Part shown: positions 8,399 to 17,527 of the stretch, piece by piece
How positions within the stretch are numbered: the stretch's first letter is position 1
How the letters are laid out: each line of letters opens with the position of its first letter
Notes under the pieces: generated by a model
Told to the model about the DNA's origin: nothing
Seen by the model: only the letters and a program-made list of their open reading frames with translations
The model's database searches: none
Position numbers and translations under genes: made by a program
Assembly (NCBI GenBank): GCA_017453685.1
Contig: JAFTEL010000093.1
Location: forward strand, 1-42,366
Direction: 5' to 3'
Length of the DNA: 42,366 nucleotides
Source of the DNA: Clostridia bacterium
GTDB lineage: Bacteria; Bacillota; Clostridia; Oscillospirales; Acutalibacteraceae

Positions 8399-9448
8399 TT
8401 ACATCAAGTCGATTTCTTTTAACAGTTCTTCCACCAGGTCTTCTTCTTTGACCTTGCGAATGATCTCACCTTTTTTGAACAGGATGCCGCAGCCGTCGCC
8501 GCCGGCAATGCCGATATCGGCTTCGCGCGCTTCGCCCGGACCGTTCACGGCGCAGCCCATGACCGCCACCTTGAGCGGTTTGCGGCAGTTCGCCAACCGC
8601 TGCGCCACCTGTTCGGCAATGGGGATCATATCAATGCGCGTTCTGCCGCAGGTCGGGCAGGAAACGATCTCCACGCAATCCTTTTTCAGATTCAGGGCTT
8701 TGAGAATGTCGATGCCCGCCTTCACTTCTTCCACGGGTTCATCCGTGAGCGACACGCGGATGGTGTCGCCGATACCGTGCGCGAGCAGCGAACCGATGCC
8801 GACGGCGGATTTGAGGATGCCCATATATTTTGTGCCCGCCTCCGTCACGCCCAGATGGAGCGGATAATCGCACATCTGCGCCACGGTCTCATAGGCCGCG
8901 ATGGTGTTCTGCACGCCGGAGGATTTGATGGAAATGACGATATCGGAAAAATCGTTTTCTTCCAGCAATCGCACGTGGTTCATGGCGCTTTCCGCCATCG
9001 CCTGCGGGGTGGGGCCGCCGTATTTTTCCAGCAGCGGCTTTTCGACCGAACCGGAATTGACCCCGATGCGGATCGGTACGCCCGCGTTGGCGCACGCGTC
9101 GGCAACGGCTTTGACGCGGTCTTTGGAACCGATGTTTCCGGGGTTGATGCGGATTTTATCGACCCCCGCCGCCACACATTCCAGCGCCAGCCGGTAATCA
9201 AAATGGATATCGGCGACGATGGGCACGTTCACGGCGTTTTTGAGCGCGTCGATGAGCCGCACGGCCTCCCTGTCCGGCACGGCGGCGCGGATGAGGTCGC
9301 AGCCTGCCTGTTCCAGCTGTCTGGCCTGTGCGACGCTGCCTTCTATATCATCCGATCGGCGGTTGAGCATGGACTGCACCGCAATGGGCTCGTTCCCGCC
9401 GATGGAAAGATTGCCTATTTTGATTTGTTTTGCTTTTCTTCGTTCCAT
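8399..9448 (-). CDS. ispG: (E)-4-hydroxy-3-methylbut-2-enyl-diphosphate synthase IspG
   Basis: A [4Fe-4S] enzyme of the MEP isoprenoid pathway that converts methylerythritol cyclodiphosphate to HMBPP. It has 349 residues, the normal length for the bacterial short form. Visible are the TIM-barrel part (residues 1-255) with NPGNIG and GVNSGS, and the cluster-binding C-terminal part with CPTCGR and GCAVNGPGE. It sits 7 bases after rseP and just before polC. With dxr in the same operon, two MEP steps are co-transcribed with uppS, the enzyme that uses their product for cell-wall lipid carrier. Confidence 0.97.
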   Translation of the reverse strand: MERRKAKQIKIGNLSIGGNEPIAVQSMLNRRSDDIEGSVAQARQLEQAGCDLIRAAVPDREAVRLIDALKNAVNVPIVADIHFDYRLALECVAAGVDKIRINPGNIGSKDRVKAVADACANAGVPIRIGVNSGSVEKPLLEKYGGPTPQAMAESAMNHVRLLEENDFSDIVISIKSSGVQNTIAAYETVAQMCDYPLHLGVTEAGTKYMGILKSAVGIGSLLAHGIGDTIRVSLTDEPVEEVKAGIDILKALNLKKDCVEIVSCPTCGRTRIDMIPIAEQVAQRLANCRKPLKVAVMGCAVNGPGEAREADIGIAGGDGCGILFKKGEIIRKVKEEDLVEELLKEIDLM

Positions 9449-9455
9449 AGTACAC

Positions 9456-10526
9456 TCATTTCGCGATCAATTTATATATGTCGCTGAAGGAAACGACCGC
9501 CATGAAGATCAACAGCAGGATCAGCCCGACGGCGTGAACCAGATTCTCATACTTGGCGGGAACGGGTTTGCGGAACACCATTTCGATCACCATGAAGAAC
9601 AGCCGACCGCCGTCTAACGCGGGCAGGGGCAGCAGGTTGAACACGCCGATGTTGATGGTGATGAACGCCATGATGTTGATCAGAAGCGCGTAGTTCGCGG
9701 AGGAGGTCGATTTTTCCGCCGCCTGCGCGATGTAACTCACCGTGCCGATCGGGCCCGATATTTCGCGGAAGCTGTATTTGCCTGTCACCAGATCGAGCAG
9801 ACTCAGCCACACCAGCCGCGCCACGGAGGCGGTCTCCTTGAATGCGTTCGTCGTCACGTTCAGCACGTTTTTCTCTTCGCCGAGGATGATCATGTCATAG
9901 ACCAGCTGGGTCTTACCGTCCTCGGTCTCGGTGGTGGTGAACGCCACATTTTTCAGTTCCCGTTTTTTGCCGTCGCGCCTGACGACTAAATCAAGCACCG
10001 AATCCTCGTCACGCGCCAGCAAAAAGGAAATGTCCATATCAGAAAACACGCGGTGATTGTCGATTTTCAGGATCGTGTCACCGGGCTTGAGTTCGCTTTG
10101 CTGCAGCTGAGAATTCTCGTAAAAGCTGTGGACGGTGGTGGTGCCGACCAGATTCTGGCAGGCGATGAGGATGCCCAGCAGCACGACGCCGAGCAGGATA
10201 TTGATCACGGCGCCTGCCAGCACGATCAAAAAGCGCTGCCAGACCTTTTTGTTGCAGAACGCCCGTTCGTCCTTGCTGTCCTCGTCCTCGCCCTCCATTT
10301 TGACGTAGCCGCCGATGGGAAGCAGGCGCAGCGAATAGAGCGTTTCTTTGCCTTTCTTTTTGAAAAGAGCGGGACCCATGCCGATGGAAAACTCGTTGAT
10401 GCGCACCTTGAACAGGCGGGCAACGGTGAAATGCCCCAGCTCATGGGAAAGAATGATGAAGCCGAAGAAGAGGATCGCCAACAGAATCGGCCATGCTTTT
10501 CCCCAGATTGCGGCGACGGTCACCAT
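9456..10526 (-). CDS. rseP: Site-2 intramembrane metalloprotease RseP/RasP
   Basis: Membrane-embedded zinc protease (family M50B) that cleaves membrane proteins such as anti-sigma factors and signal peptide remnants. It has 356 residues. The zinc motif HELGH is at residues 28-32 within the first membrane helix. A PDZ domain lies around residues 125-205, and the second catalytic motif LPLPALDGGR is near residues 297-306. Hydrophobic helices lie near residues 10-30, 95-120, 280-300 and 328-348. The start at 10526 has AAGGAGA eight bases upstream. It sits between dxr and ispG, the standard Firmicutes position after cdsA-dxr. Confidence 0.96.
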   Translation of the reverse strand: MVTVAAIWGKAWPILLAILFFGFIILSHELGHFTVARLFKVRINEFSIGMGPALFKKKGKETLYSLRLLPIGGYVKMEGEDEDSKDERAFCNKKVWQRFLIVLAGAVINILLGVVLLGILIACQNLVGTTTVHSFYENSQLQQSELKPGDTILKIDNHRVFSDMDISFLLARDEDSVLDLVVRRDGKKRELKNVAFTTTETEDGKTQLVYDMIILGEEKNVLNVTTNAFKETASVARLVWLSLLDLVTGKYSFREISGPIGTVSYIAQAAEKSTSSANYALLINIMAFITINIGVFNLLPLPALDGGRLFFMVIEMVFRKPVPAKYENLVHAVGLILLLIFMAVVSFSDIYKLIAK

Positions 10527-10549
10527 TGACGTCTCTCCTTCCTCTCAAA

Positions 10550-11710
10550 TTACAGATGACTGCGCACGAATTCGCGCGCCCATTGGTCGGTTGCCAAAAC
10601 GTCCGCCAGATCGTAATCGGGCTTGCTCTCCGCCGCGTCCAGCGCCAGCGACACCAGACGGGGGATATCCAAAAAGCCGATCGCGCCGCTGCGGAACAGT
10701 TCATTCGCCATTTCGTTGGCGGAGTTCGCCGCCGCCGGATAAAGCCCGCCCTGACCGATCGCCCTGCGGCAAAGATCAATGCAGGCAAAGGTCTCATAAT
10801 CCGGCTCGTCGAAGGTGAGCGTCTTCCACTTTTCCAGCCGAAGCTGCTCCACGGGCGACTCGAACCGCTGCGGATAAGTCAGCGCATATTGGATGGGGAT
10901 GCGCATATCGGGCACGCCCAGCTGCGCGATGATGGAATTGTCCACATATTCGATCAGCGAATGAACGATGCTTTGGCGGTGAACTAAAATATCCACCTTT
11001 TCGGGCGGCATATCGAACAGCCAGACCGCCTCGATCAGCTCCAGCCCCTTGTTCATCATGGTCGCGGAATCGACCGTGATCTTCGCGCCCATGCTCCAGT
11101 TCGGATGCTTGAGCGCCTGCGCGAGCGTGACCGACTTCAGTTCCTCTTTCGTTTTTCCGAAGAACGGTCCGCCCGAAGCGGTCAGGATCAGGCGTTTGAG
11201 TTCCTTCTTTTCATTCATGCCCTGCAGGGCTTGGAAAATGGCGGAATGCTCGCTGTCGACCGGCAGAATGTCGACCCCTTTGGCGCGGGCTTTTTCAAAC
11301 ACTAGTTTGCCGCCCGCCACCAGCGTTTCTTTGTTCGCCAGCGCGATACGGCTGCCCGCCTCAATGGCTGCCAGCGTCGGTTCCAGCCCCGCCATGCCCA
11401 CGATGCTGTTGAGCACGATGGCGTCCCCGCTGAGCGCGGCGCAGGCTTTCACGCCTTCACCGCCTGCGAGCACCTTCGTCGCCGTATCGGCAACGCGGGT
11501 TTTGAGGTCTGTCGCCGCCTGTTCGTTGGCCAGCGCGGCAAAGCGCGGCCTGAACTGCCGGATCTGCTCCTCCAGCCGCTCAACATTGCGATCCGCCGTC
11601 AGCGCCAAAACTTCATAACCGTGAAGCCTTGCCACGTCCAGCGCCTGCACGCCGATGGAACCGGTGGAGCCCAGGATAATCAATTTTTTGTTTTGTTCTT
11701 GTTCACTCAT
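10550..11710 (-). CDS. dxr: 1-deoxy-D-xylulose 5-phosphate reductoisomerase
   Basis: First committed MEP-pathway enzyme, converting DXP to 2-C-methylerythritol 4-phosphate with NADPH. It has 386 residues, normal length. The Rossmann motif LGSTGSIG is close to the N-terminus. The metal and substrate motifs SEHSA, TASGGPF and NWSMG..ITVDSATMMNKGLE are present, as is HRQSIVHS. I place the start at ATG 11710. A TTG at 11725 would overlap the end of cdsA and is equally readable, with no strong ribosome site for either. The next gene is rseP after 23 bases. Confidence 0.96.
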   Translation of the reverse strand: MSEQEQNKKLIILGSTGSIGVQALDVARLHGYEVLALTADRNVERLEEQIRQFRPRFAALANEQAATDLKTRVADTATKVLAGGEGVKACAALSGDAIVLNSIVGMAGLEPTLAAIEAGSRIALANKETLVAGGKLVFEKARAKGVDILPVDSEHSAIFQALQGMNEKKELKRLILTASGGPFFGKTKEELKSVTLAQALKHPNWSMGAKITVDSATMMNKGLELIEAVWLFDMPPEKVDILVHRQSIVHSLIEYVDNSIIAQLGVPDMRIPIQYALTYPQRFESPVEQLRLEKWKTLTFDEPDYETFACIDLCRRAIGQGGLYPAAANSANEMANELFRSGAIGFLDIPRLVSLALDAAESKPDYDLADVLATDQWAREFVRSHL

Positions 11711-11717
11711 CGTATTC

Positions 11718-12575
11718 TCAGCCAAAGGCTTTCACTAACAGCACGGTGACAAAATAGACGACGGGTGTGACAAAGCTGATGCTGTCCATTCTGTCCATCA
11801 CGCCGCCGTGCCCGGGGATGATGTTGCCGAAATCCTTGATGCCGAAGTTGCGCTTAATGGTGGAAGCGGACAGATCGCCGAACATGCTGATGACGGAGAG
11901 CGCCACGGAAAAGATCGCCATCGCCCACAGCGGGATCGGAATGGGACGGTGGAACAGCCACGCGTTGCTGATCGCGAGCGCAATGACGTTGATCACGAGC
12001 GCGCCGAGCACGCCGCCGATGGCGCCTTCCACGGTTTTCTTCGGGCTGATCTTCGGGCAGAGCTTGTGTTTGCCGAGCTTGACACCGGTAAAATACGCGA
12101 ACGTATCGGTGAAAACGGCGCTCGCCAGACAGAACCAAACCAAAAAGCGGCAATGACCGCGGCTGATGGTCGAAAACTCATCCGTCAGATTGCGAATCTT
12201 CAAAAAGCAGGAAAGTGCATAGGGCAGCAGGAACGAAGCGACCATGGAAAGCCCCGCCTGTTCAAAGGTGATGTGCTCATAATCGGCCAGCATCAGGATC
12301 AGCATGGCGAGCACATAGACCGTGACCGCGGCGCCGACCGGGAACGGCAGGTTGATTTTGGCGCCGTAGCCCTCATACGCGATGAGCAGGGCGGAAAAAA
12401 CGAGGGCAAAAACGTACATGACCTTGTTTTTCACGCCGAACACCTTCATCAGCTCATAGACCGACATGAGGCTGGCGGCGAACGCCAGCACATCGAGATA
12501 AGGCGTGAAAACAAGGAGGAAAGCGGCAATACCGAAAAGTCCGCCGATGATGCCGCTGATAACACGAGTCTTCAT
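11718..12575 (-). CDS. cdsA: Phosphatidate cytidylyltransferase CdsA
   Basis: Integral membrane enzyme making CDP-diacylglycerol from phosphatidic acid and CTP, the branch point for phospholipid synthesis. It has 285 residues with about eight hydrophobic segments. The family signature near the C-terminus is present: S-x-I-K-R followed by KDFGNIIPGHGGVMDRMDS. The start is ATG 12575 because AAGGGAGG lies 5-6 bases upstream. A longer frame back to 12668 would overlap uppS and has no support. It follows uppS by 11 bases. Confidence 0.96.
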   Translation of the reverse strand: MKTRVISGIIGGLFGIAAFLLVFTPYLDVLAFAASLMSVYELMKVFGVKNKVMYVFALVFSALLIAYEGYGAKINLPFPVGAAVTVYVLAMLILMLADYEHITFEQAGLSMVASFLLPYALSCFLKIRNLTDEFSTISRGHCRFLVWFCLASAVFTDTFAYFTGVKLGKHKLCPKISPKKTVEGAIGGVLGALVINVIALAISNAWLFHRPIPIPLWAMAIFSVALSVISMFGDLSASTIKRNFGIKDFGNIIPGHGGVMDRMDSISFVTPVVYFVTVLLVKAFG

Positions 12576-12586
12576 ACAGACCTCCC

Positions 12587-13300
12587 TTATACTCCCCCGA
12601 ATCGTCTGTGACGCTTGGAGTAATCCTCGATAATCTGATCGAGATCGCGTTCCGTAAAATCCGGCCACAGCTTATCGGTGTACCAGAATTCGGAATACGC
12701 CGCCTGCCAGATCATGAAGTTCGACAGCCGGTATTCGCCGCTGGGGCGAACGATGATATCGGGATCGGGCTGACCGGCCGTATACAGTCCAGCGCTGATG
12801 AGTTCTTCGCTGATCTCGTCCGGGTCCAATTCGCCCGCCTGCACGCGCTTAGCGATGTTCTGCACGCTGTGCACGATCTCGGCGCGGCCGCCGTAGTTCA
12901 CGGCGATATTCACCGTGGTACGCGTGGCGTTGATGGATTCGTTTTCCGCCGTGTCGAACAGATCAAGGATATCCTCCGGCACGCCGTCGCGGCCGCCCAT
13001 GTAGTGCATGTGCATGCCCTTCTGGGCGTTTTCCAGCTTGCGTTCCTCCGCTTCTCTCAGATAGTCGCGGAAGATGTTCATGATGGCGGCGACTTCGGCG
13101 GGCGGGCGCTTCCAGTTCTCGGTGGAAAACGCATAGAAGGTCATGCTTTTGATGCCCAGATCGCACCCGTATTCGCAGATGCGGCGAAATGCGTTGGCGC
13201 CTGCCACGTGACCTTCGGAGCGGCTCAGACCCTGACGGGTCGCCCAGCGGCCGTTGCCGTCCATAATAAACCCGATGTGCAAGGGTAACTCGTTAGCCAT
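12587..13300 (-). CDS. uppS: Isoprenyl (undecaprenyl) diphosphate synthase
   Basis: Cis-prenyltransferase building the C55 lipid carrier for peptidoglycan synthesis from farnesyl and isopentenyl diphosphates. It has 237 residues. The motif FIMDGNGRWA contains the catalytic Asp (D14), and FYAFSTENW and RPSGEYRLSNF are also seen. Glu in the last motif fits a standard cis-prenyltransferase. There are only two bases between the frr stop and this ATG, so the two are probably translationally coupled. The neighbours dxr and ispG feed its substrate. Confidence 0.97.
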   Translation of the reverse strand: MANELPLHIGFIMDGNGRWATRQGLSRSEGHVAGANAFRRICEYGCDLGIKSMTFYAFSTENWKRPPAEVAAIMNIFRDYLREAEERKLENAQKGMHMHYMGGRDGVPEDILDLFDTAENESINATRTTVNIAVNYGGRAEIVHSVQNIAKRVQAGELDPDEISEELISAGLYTAGQPDPDIIVRPSGEYRLSNFMIWQAAYSEFWYTDKLWPDFTERDLDQIIEDYSKRHRRFGGV

Positions 13301-13302
13301 GG

Positions 13303-13857
13303 TCAGATCTCCATGATTTCCTTTTCTTTTTCGGCGCAGACGCCGTCGATCTCTTTGACGTATTTATCGGTTTTGTCCTGCATTTCTTTTTCGGCGTCCT
13401 TCAGGTCGTCCTCGGTGATGTCGGAAGCCTTTTCCATCTTCTTGAGCTTATCGATGCAGTCGCGGCGGATGGAGCGGATGGCGACCTTGGATTCCTCGCC
13501 CATGGCGTGAATGGACTTAACGATCTCGCGGCGCTTTTCTTCGGTCAGCGGCGGGAAAACGAGGCGGATGACGCGGCCGTCGTTCTGCGGATTGATGCCG
13601 AGATCGGACGCCTGGATCGCCTTTTCGATGCCGTGCAGAACGCTGATATCCCACGGCTGGATGCACAGGATGCGCGCTTCCGCAACGGAGATGGCGGCCA
13701 GCTGATTGATGGGCGTGGGCGTGCCGTAATAGTCGACGCGGATGCGGTCAAGCACCGCTGCGTTGGCGCGGCCGGCGCGGATGGAGGCAAATTCGTTTTT
13801 GAGTGCGGAGATGGTTTTGCCCATTTTTTCTTCAGCATAGTTGAATACGGTTTCCAT
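13303..13857 (-). CDS. frr: Ribosome recycling factor
   Basis: Splits post-termination ribosomes together with EF-G. It has 184 residues, the usual length. It shows the typical three-helix-bundle pattern with [20 protein letters not shown] near the N-terminus, and then [12 protein letters not shown] and [17 protein letters not shown]. The C-terminal helix is rich in charged residues. It is placed between pyrH and uppS, the conserved Firmicutes order. The ATG is preceded by AAGGAGAATG-like sequence in the 18-base gap after pyrH. Confidence 0.97.
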   Translation of the reverse strand: METVFNYAEEKMGKTISALKNEFASIRAGRANAAVLDRIRVDYYGTPTPINQLAAISVAEARILCIQPWDISVLHGIEKAIQASDLGINPQNDGRVIRLVFPPLTEEKRREIVKSIHAMGEESKVAIRSIRRDCIDKLKKMEKASDITEDDLKDAEKEMQDKTDKYVKEIDGVCAEKEKEIMEI

Positions 13858-13875
13858 AATTCATTCTCCTTTTGT

Positions 13876-14583
13876 TTATTCCTTGACAATTGTTCCGATT
13901 TTTTCACCCTTGACGGCTCTGAGAACATTCTCGGGGTCGCAAAGGTTAAAGACGTGGATGGTGATGCCGTTTTCACGGCAAAGGGAGGCTGCGGTGCTGT
14001 CCATGACCTTGAGCCCCTTGGCAAGGATCTCGGTGTGGGTCAGCGTGTCATACTTGACGGCGTCGGCAAACTTGTTCGGGTCCTTGTCATAAACACCGTC
14101 GACATTGGACGCCTTAAAGAACACGTCCGCGCCGATCTCCGCCGCGCGAAGGGCGCCGGTGGTGTCGGTGGAAAAGAACGGGCAGCCGGTGCCGCCGCCG
14201 AAAATGACGACTCTGCCCTTTTCCAGATGGCGAACCGCCATATCCTTGTTGAAGGGCTCGCAGATGCTGGGGATATCGACCGAGGACATCACGCGGGCGT
14301 CAACGCCGAGCTGACGCAGGGAATCACCCAGCGCGAGGGCGTTCATGACCGTGGCCAGCATGCCGATGTGATCCGCGCGGGTACGGTCCATCCCTTCGCT
14401 CGAACGGCCGCGCCAGAAGTTGCCGCCGCCGACCACAACGCCGACCTGCACGCCCAGATCGAGACATTCTTTGATCACCCGACAAACGCTCATTGTCGTT
14501 TCGGCGTTGATGCCGTGACCGGCTTCACCGGCCAGCACCTCGCCGCTGACCTTGAGCAAAATTCTCTTGTATACCGTTTCCAT
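13876..14583 (-). CDS. pyrH: UMP kinase PyrH
   Basis: Phosphorylates UMP to UDP (pyrimidine nucleotides), a hexameric amino-acid-kinase-fold enzyme. It has 235 residues. Visible are KVSGEVL at the N-terminus, the glycine-rich GGGNFWRGR, the [12 protein letters not shown] segment and [15 protein letters not shown] 14583 is chosen because AGGATGA lies about six bases upstream. A start at 14610 would add nine residues without a ribosome site. It is the first gene of the long operon. The rpsB-tsf pair that often precedes pyrH is not here. Confidence 0.96.
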   Translation of the reverse strand: METVYKRILLKVSGEVLAGEAGHGINAETTMSVCRVIKECLDLGVQVGVVVGGGNFWRGRSSEGMDRTRADHIGMLATVMNALALGDSLRQLGVDARVMSSVDIPSICEPFNKDMAVRHLEKGRVVIFGGGTGCPFFSTDTTGALRAAEIGADVFFKASNVDGVYDKDPNKFADAVKYDTLTHTEILAKGLKVMDSTAASLCRENGITIHVFNLCDPENVLRAVKGEKIGTIVKE

Positions 14584-14620
14584 TTGATCGTCATCCTTTC
14601 GGGTCAGCATTATTCATTTA

Positions 14621-14649
14621 ATTTTAATATATATCGCGCACGTTGTAAA
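14621..14649 (-). promoter_or_regulatory. Promoter of the pyrH-frr-uppS-cdsA-dxr-rseP-ispG-polC-hisI operon
   Basis: On the minus strand TTTACA (-35, at 14644-14649) and TAAAAT (-10, at 14621-14626) are separated by 17 bases in an AT-rich stretch. The start point would be about 30 bases upstream of the pyrH ATG. No comparable promoter was found inside the operon, where gaps are 2 to 36 bases. GCGCA and TGCGC flank the -35 box as a small inverted repeat of unknown meaning. Confidence 0.65.
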
Positions 14650-14671
14650 GGGTTTTGCGCATTGTTTTCAA

Positions 14672-16894
14672 TCAGTTCACACGGAAATATCCCATCGGCT
14701 CCACTTTCACGCCGCTGATGCCGACCGCCTCGTCCGTATAATTCACGTAGACCTTGGTCGTCGACTCATATTCCGTACAGTAAACGCCGTTTTGCACCGC
14801 GTAGTGATCCGTGATGCGCGCCGAACGCAGATCGGCAAACAGGCCGGACACCGCGGTGTAGGCGTTCCCGATCTCATTCAGGCGGTTATCCGCCGAATAC
14901 AGTTCCTTGTATTTGTCCGTGTTGACCAGACTCCTGTCGGTCAGCACATAACCGGGGATCGCACCATATTCGATGCAGTGAAGCAGCGCCATTTTGGAAT
15001 CGGGCTGCAGGTTGATCTCATCGAAGCAGTAATCCACGATGCCGTGCAGAAGAATCTGAACAAACGGGATCGAGGTGTAGCACTGGGTCTCCTCATGACC
15101 GCAGACCATGGGCAGCCCGCTGACGACGTCGGCATTTTTAAGACTGTAAAAGTTGCCGCCGACCACCATCACGCGGCTGTTCACCGAAAGCGGCGCCAAC
15201 AGATCGGCTGCGGAATCCGCCGCGGTCTGACGGTTCGCGGCTTTGTAATCGCCGCTGAGCGCCGCGCCGAGATCCGTAACGCAGTAACCGGTCGCGCCCA
15301 GTGAACGGAAGCGTTTGAGCGTTTTGGAAACCGCCTTTTTATAGGAATCGGGCGAAAGCACATAATCCGCGCGGTTTTTCACGGCAAAGCCGCCGTCGGC
15401 TATACTGTTGCTCCCCTGCACCGAAGCCCTGCCGCCGGAGGGTGTGCGGACGGCGTCGCTCCCGGAACGGGAGGTAGAAATGCTGAGATCGGTGAAAATG
15501 CTGAAATTCTGACCGTTGGCGTATTCGTTGAGTTCTTTCAAGCCCTTCATGCCGCCCAGAGCGGTCAGCGGCTTGGCGGCCGCCGCGTTCTGCGCGTCGA
15601 TCCCGCCGGTCAAAAAGCCGGTGCAGCGCAAATAGGCGTTGTTGACGCCCTTGGATTTGACGCGGGTCAGGATATCCTTCGCGCCCGCATAGTCGGTCAG
15701 CGTTTTGCGCAGGGAAAGGACGTTGTCCCGCTCCACGCTGCCGATGACCTGGATCATCACCGGCACATCTTCCTGTTTCTTGACCGTGCGGGTGGAAAGC
15801 GTGTAATCGCGGATGAGCATTTCACGGCAGACCGCCGCAATGCCGGCATAGCTCGCGTTGTTTTCGTTCAGGAAGCGGTAACAAACGGTGATCTCATCGG
15901 TATACGCCGCCTTGGGCGCGTAATACAGTTCGCCGTCCTTTTCTTCGCACGGCGTGATCAAAAAGTCGGCGCCGACGCGGTTGAAGGGTTCCTCCCCACC
16001 CGCCTTGGCGGCTTGAATCACACTCACGGCGTCGCCCGCCTGGATCACGGCGGCGATCGCTTCGTTCCCCTGCCGCTGACCGAATGCCGCCACGACGCTC
16101 GTGAGCGCCGTGCTGCCGCCGGCGTCGCTGCCGTAGACCGCGACGTCGATCGGTTCAAGCAGCTCATCCACGGCGGTTTCGATCACCGCGCCGCTCCCGT
16201 CCGGCACCAGCAGGAAATCGTTCTGCTGTGCCTGGGCGGTCGCGCCGAAGTATTTCAAAAAGCCGATATTCGTCACAACGTCTTCGCCGTCGCCGAGGTT
16301 TGACCAAGACAATGAAGCGTAAAGACAGCCGTCTTTCAATTCATAATCGACAATAATCTGGATCCGCAACGAACCGTCCGCGGCGGGCTTGGCGTCCTTC
16401 GCGCCACCCTCGATCACGTCGCTCAAATGCGCGGCGGAATCGGAAAGCACGTAAATCACGCGAATCCCGTCGTCGCTCTTCGTATACGAGACCGAGCCGA
16501 ACGCCACGGCGTTATCCTGCGAATTGAGCGCGTATTTCTGCCCGTTGTGAAGCACGTCCACGCCGACGACATGCGCGGTCGTGTCCCCGTCCGTCTCCTG
16601 CGGCAGAGCCGACCACAGCACGCTGCCGGTCTGTGTTTTAACGGCGACCGCGCAGGTACTTTCATCGAACAGCAGCGTGATCAGGCCGGAGGAGGAAACC
16701 TGAGCCAGACTTTCCTCATCGAACTGATGCAGCTGCGCCTGCGCGTCCTCAGGCTGAACGGCTTTCGCGCCGGCGGCGATATGCACCGCGGCGGGCGCTT
16801 TGCCGCAGCCGAACAGACCCGCAAACAGCGCCGCGACAAGCAGCGGCGCGACGATTCTTTTGATGGGGAAAGGATATCGTTTCAAGAGGATCAT
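14672..16894 (-). CDS. DUF5696-type lipoprotein, predicted extracellular glycosidase-like protein
   Basis: About 740 residues. The N-terminus is basic, followed by a hydrophobic stretch and a lipobox LFGC (Cys30), so it is probably anchored to the outer face of the membrane as a lipoprotein. The rest looks like the DUF5696 family of Firmicutes: a beta-rich N-terminal half to about residue 350, then an alpha/beta part that resembles a TIM barrel, with GVNNAYLRCTGF, CVTDLG and DEINLQPDS-like strand ends. The biochemical role of the family is not known to me, and a carbohydrate-related function is inference. ATG 16894 is very close to AAGGAG. TTG 16885 has better spacing (10 bases) and may be the true start. 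It is divergent from the CmpB-like gene. Confidence 0.8.
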   Translation of the reverse strand: MILLKRYPFPIKRIVAPLLVAALFAGLFGCGKAPAAVHIAAGAKAVQPEDAQAQLHQFDEESLAQVSSSGLITLLFDESTCAVAVKTQTGSVLWSALPQETDGDTTAHVVGVDVLHNGQKYALNSQDNAVAFGSVSYTKSDDGIRVIYVLSDSAAHLSDVIEGGAKDAKPAADGSLRIQIIVDYELKDGCLYASLSWSNLGDGEDVVTNIGFLKYFGATAQAQQNDFLLVPDGSGAVIETAVDELLEPIDVAVYGSDAGGSTALTSVVAAFGQRQGNEAIAAVIQAGDAVSVIQAAKAGGEEPFNRVGADFLITPCEEKDGELYYAPKAAYTDEITVCYRFLNENNASYAGIAAVCREMLIRDYTLSTRTVKKQEDVPVMIQVIGSVERDNVLSLRKTLTDYAGAKDILTRVKSKGVNNAYLRCTGFLTGGIDAQNAAAAKPLTALGGMKGLKELNEYANGQNFSIFTDLSISTSRSGSDAVRTPSGGRASVQGSNSIADGGFAVKNRADYVLSPDSYKKAVSKTLKRFRSLGATGYCVTDLGAALSGDYKAANRQTAADSAADLLAPLSVNSRVMVVGGNFYSLKNADVVSGLPMVCGHEETQCYTSIPFVQILLHGIVDYCFDEINLQPDSKMALLHCIEYGAIPGYVLTDRSLVNTDKYKELYSADNRLNEIGNAYTAVSGLFADLRSARITDHYAVQNGVYCTEYESTTKVYVNYTDEAVGISGVKVEPMGYFRVN

Positions 16895-16938
16895 ACTCCT
16901 TATTGTTTGCAAATACTTCCATTGCGTTCTTTATTAAT

Positions 16939-16953
16939 GCCGTTGTGAACGGC
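16939..16953. promoter_or_regulatory. Perfect palindrome in the divergent promoter region
   Basis: GCCGTT-gtg-AACGGC is a perfect 6-base inverted repeat in the 91-base space between two divergent genes. It is placed where a regulator could affect both. Promoter boxes around it are weak on both strands, and the function is inferred only. Confidence 0.35.
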
Positions 16954-16985
16954 GGGAAAATGCACAAGATAACAGCGGTGATACT

Positions 16986-17435
16986 GTGAAAAAAGGGATT
17001 GAGATCGTTTATATATTTTTTGTCGGCGCGGCGCTCTACTGCTGCTTTGAAGTGGCGATCCGCGGCTTCACGCACTGGACCATGGCGCTCGCCGGCGGGC
17101 TGGCGTTTTCGCTACTGTATCGGTTCAATCTGCGCGTCAAAACCCAGAGCATCGCGCTGCGCTGCCTGTGCGGCAGCGGGCTGATCACGGGGCTGGAGTT
17201 CGCCGTCGGCTGTGTGGTCAACCGCGCCTTCGGCTGGCATATCTGGGACTATTCGGCACGCGGCGGTCACATACTGGGTCAGATCTGTCCCATGTTTTCG
17301 ATCGTGTGGTTTTTGCTCAGCCTGCCGGTCATTCCCCTGAGTTTTTTTCTGAAAACAAAACTGTTTTCGGACGGAACGACCGAAATAACCCCGCCGAAGG
17401 TCAAGTGGTTTTACACGCCGACCTTCCGTCGGTGA
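16986..17435 (+). CDS. CmpB-like 'ABC-transporter type IV' membrane protein (PF06541)
   Basis: A 149-residue membrane protein with four hydrophobic segments (about residues 5-22, 32-45, 60-78 and 98-120). The block LEFAVGCVVNRAFGWHIWDY, followed by GQICPMFSIVW, matches the PF06541 family, called putative ABC-transporter type IV but of unproven function. It has a GTG start with only a weak ribosome site (GGTGAT). It is divergent from the DUF5696 lipoprotein and convergent with the GHL10 lipoprotein. Confidence 0.75.
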   Translation: MKKGIEIVYIFFVGAALYCCFEVAIRGFTHWTMALAGGLAFSLLYRFNLRVKTQSIALRCLCGSGLITGLEFAVGCVVNRAFGWHIWDYSARGGHILGQICPMFSIVWFLLSLPVIPLSFFLKTKLFSDGTTEITPPKVKWFYTPTFRR

Positions 17436-17527
17436 GAAAGCAGCAATCAGACAGCTTATCTAAGTGATTGTAACACAGTTTTCCGGCAAGTACAATGAAC
17501 AGTTCGTAAATGACTGCAATCTTTTTT

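Noticed and set aside
17436-17527. Terminator between the convergent CmpB-like and GHL10 genes
   Set aside because: Only a weak CAATCA/TGATTG pair with a 15-base loop is visible, which is not enough to call a terminator.
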